Assembly: GCA_002077065.1 (NCBI GenBank)
Contig: NAJO01000070.1
Span: 78,824-142,823, forward strand
Length of the DNA stretch: 64,000 bases
From: Cryoendolithus antarcticus
Lineage: Eukaryota > Ascomycota > Dothideomycetes > Cladosporiales > Cladosporiaceae
Reading direction: 5' to 3'
This document shows positions 63,239 through 64,000 of the stretch, in pieces (position 1 is the first letter of the stretch; each line of letters opens with the position of its first letter). The notes beneath the pieces were generated by a model, which ran no database searches, was not told where the DNA came from, and saw only the letters and a list, made by a program, of their open reading frames with translations. The position numbers and the translations under genes are program-made.

Positions 63239-64000
63239 ATCGACGTTCAATCGCCATTCTCCCTACCAGTCCTGAAGGCTACGCAAACTACACCGCTCCC
63301 GCATACCCATCCTCGCCGAACGAAGTCGCTCCTTCCTCACCACCGCTCACTGCCGCCAGCTTCGGTGTTGCTCGATCGCAGACTGTGCTCCGACCAGACA
63401 GCCAAGCCCCCGCTCCCAGCCCGCCTTTTACATACACCACTCCACTGCAGGGCTCGCCCTCGCCAGTGTGGTCAACGACGTTTGGGCAGCTGCCGGCAGC
63501 AGGAGAACACTATCGGGCTGATCAGACGTCCATGATCCAGAGTTCGGGCGGGAAGACATCGTCCGACTCCGGACAGAACGCTACGCTGGATCGCTTCACA
63601 CAACGCCGCCTGCAGCGCCTGAACACAGAGGCAGGCTTCCGCGAGCAGCGCCAGGGAGGACCGCAGGTGCTGTCGCCGCCCGCCAGCGACTCGTCGTCCT
63701 CATATAACGCCTCCAACGCCGGTGCTTATCCTGCGACAGATGCACAGCCACAACCACCCCTGCACCAACAGCCACAGCCTCATCCTCCCGCGCAACAAAG
63801 CGCCTATGGGACCGCCCGTTCTAATCCTGTCACTCATAATGCGGCACAAGCGTCACAGCCGCAACAGCCTGTAACCTCAGCGTCCTCAAGATCTCCTCAC
63901 TACCCACCGCATGAGCAGCCTCAGGTTGTGCATGTTCAGTCGCAGCCGCAGTCGCAATACTCGCCGCCGGACTCGGGCTCGCAGTACCAGGGTCAAGACG
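63239..64000 (+). CDS. Partial gene: Gln/Pro/Ser-rich protein running off the right edge
   Basis: An open frame without stop reaches the window end, entered by a probable intron (GTATGT donor at 63181, CTAG acceptor at 63238). The same frame is also open a little upstream. It reads AILPTSPEGYANYTAPAYPS, then TFGQLPAAGEHYRADQTSMI, a charged helical piece LDRFTQRRLQRLNTEAGFRE, and then Gln/Pro/His-rich low-complexity sequence. Such composition is usual for transcriptional regulators and other intrinsically disordered proteins. No domain is visible, and the start and 5' exons are not determined. Confidence 0.6.

Overview
This window is nuclear DNA of a filamentous ascomycete (Pezizomycotina; a Dothideomycete is my guess, unproven). 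Genes are dense and carry short GT-AG introns of roughly 45-290 nt. Housekeeping proteins are clearly fungal: Prp18, the RAD54-family paralogue Rdh54, ELO elongase, PhoD phosphatase, 3-isopropylmalate dehydrogenase, and a QDE-1-type RNA-dependent RNA polymerase. One 6.9 kb island has the hallmark of repeat-induced point mutation (RIP). About 26 protein genes can be supported. I found no tRNA, rRNA or CRISPR.

Layout. 1-13 kb is a gene-expression neighbourhood: a histidine-phosphatase/TFIIIC tau55-type protein, uS8, TCTP, a C-terminally short RNA-dependent RNA polymerase, uL22 head to head with fibrillarin, and poly(A) polymerase. 13-15.3 kb holds no convincing gene. 15.3-21.4 kb carries a secreted aspartic protease, a flavin-reductase-like protein, Prp18, SAP18 and prefoldin subunit 4. 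21,508-28,414 is a terminal-inverted-repeat element heavily mutated by RIP. 28.8-48.9 kb carries an APC-family permease, leu2, an ELO elongase with a very long disordered tail, a small hypothetical protein, a cytochrome b5-like membrane protein, PhoD phosphatase, Rdh54, an MFS transporter and a hypothetical protein. 49-64 kb carries a PHD-finger protein, APC4, delta-COP, a long acidic protein, a small secreted four-cysteine protein, and a Q/P-rich gene running off the right edge.

The most unusual object is the 6.9 kb element. It has 56-bp inverted termini that differ at four sites, all CpA/TpG to TpA changes, and a possible TGC target duplication. Inside are a relic DDE integrase core, a second long relic frame with in-frame tandem repeats, and a roughly 1 kb module present near both ends as divergent copies. 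In-frame stops in the frames I read are essentially all TAG, as expected when CAG and TGG codons are hit by RIP, so the old reading frames can still be followed.

Two regulatory readings follow from sequence. Three GATA-factor sites lie just upstream of the permease, and a CCG-N4-CGG (Leu3-type) site lies 81 bp upstream of leu2. Several starts were moved to the first real ATG, and several genes were assembled across introns by frame and family conservation. Two of them appear to have a first coding exon of ATG only.
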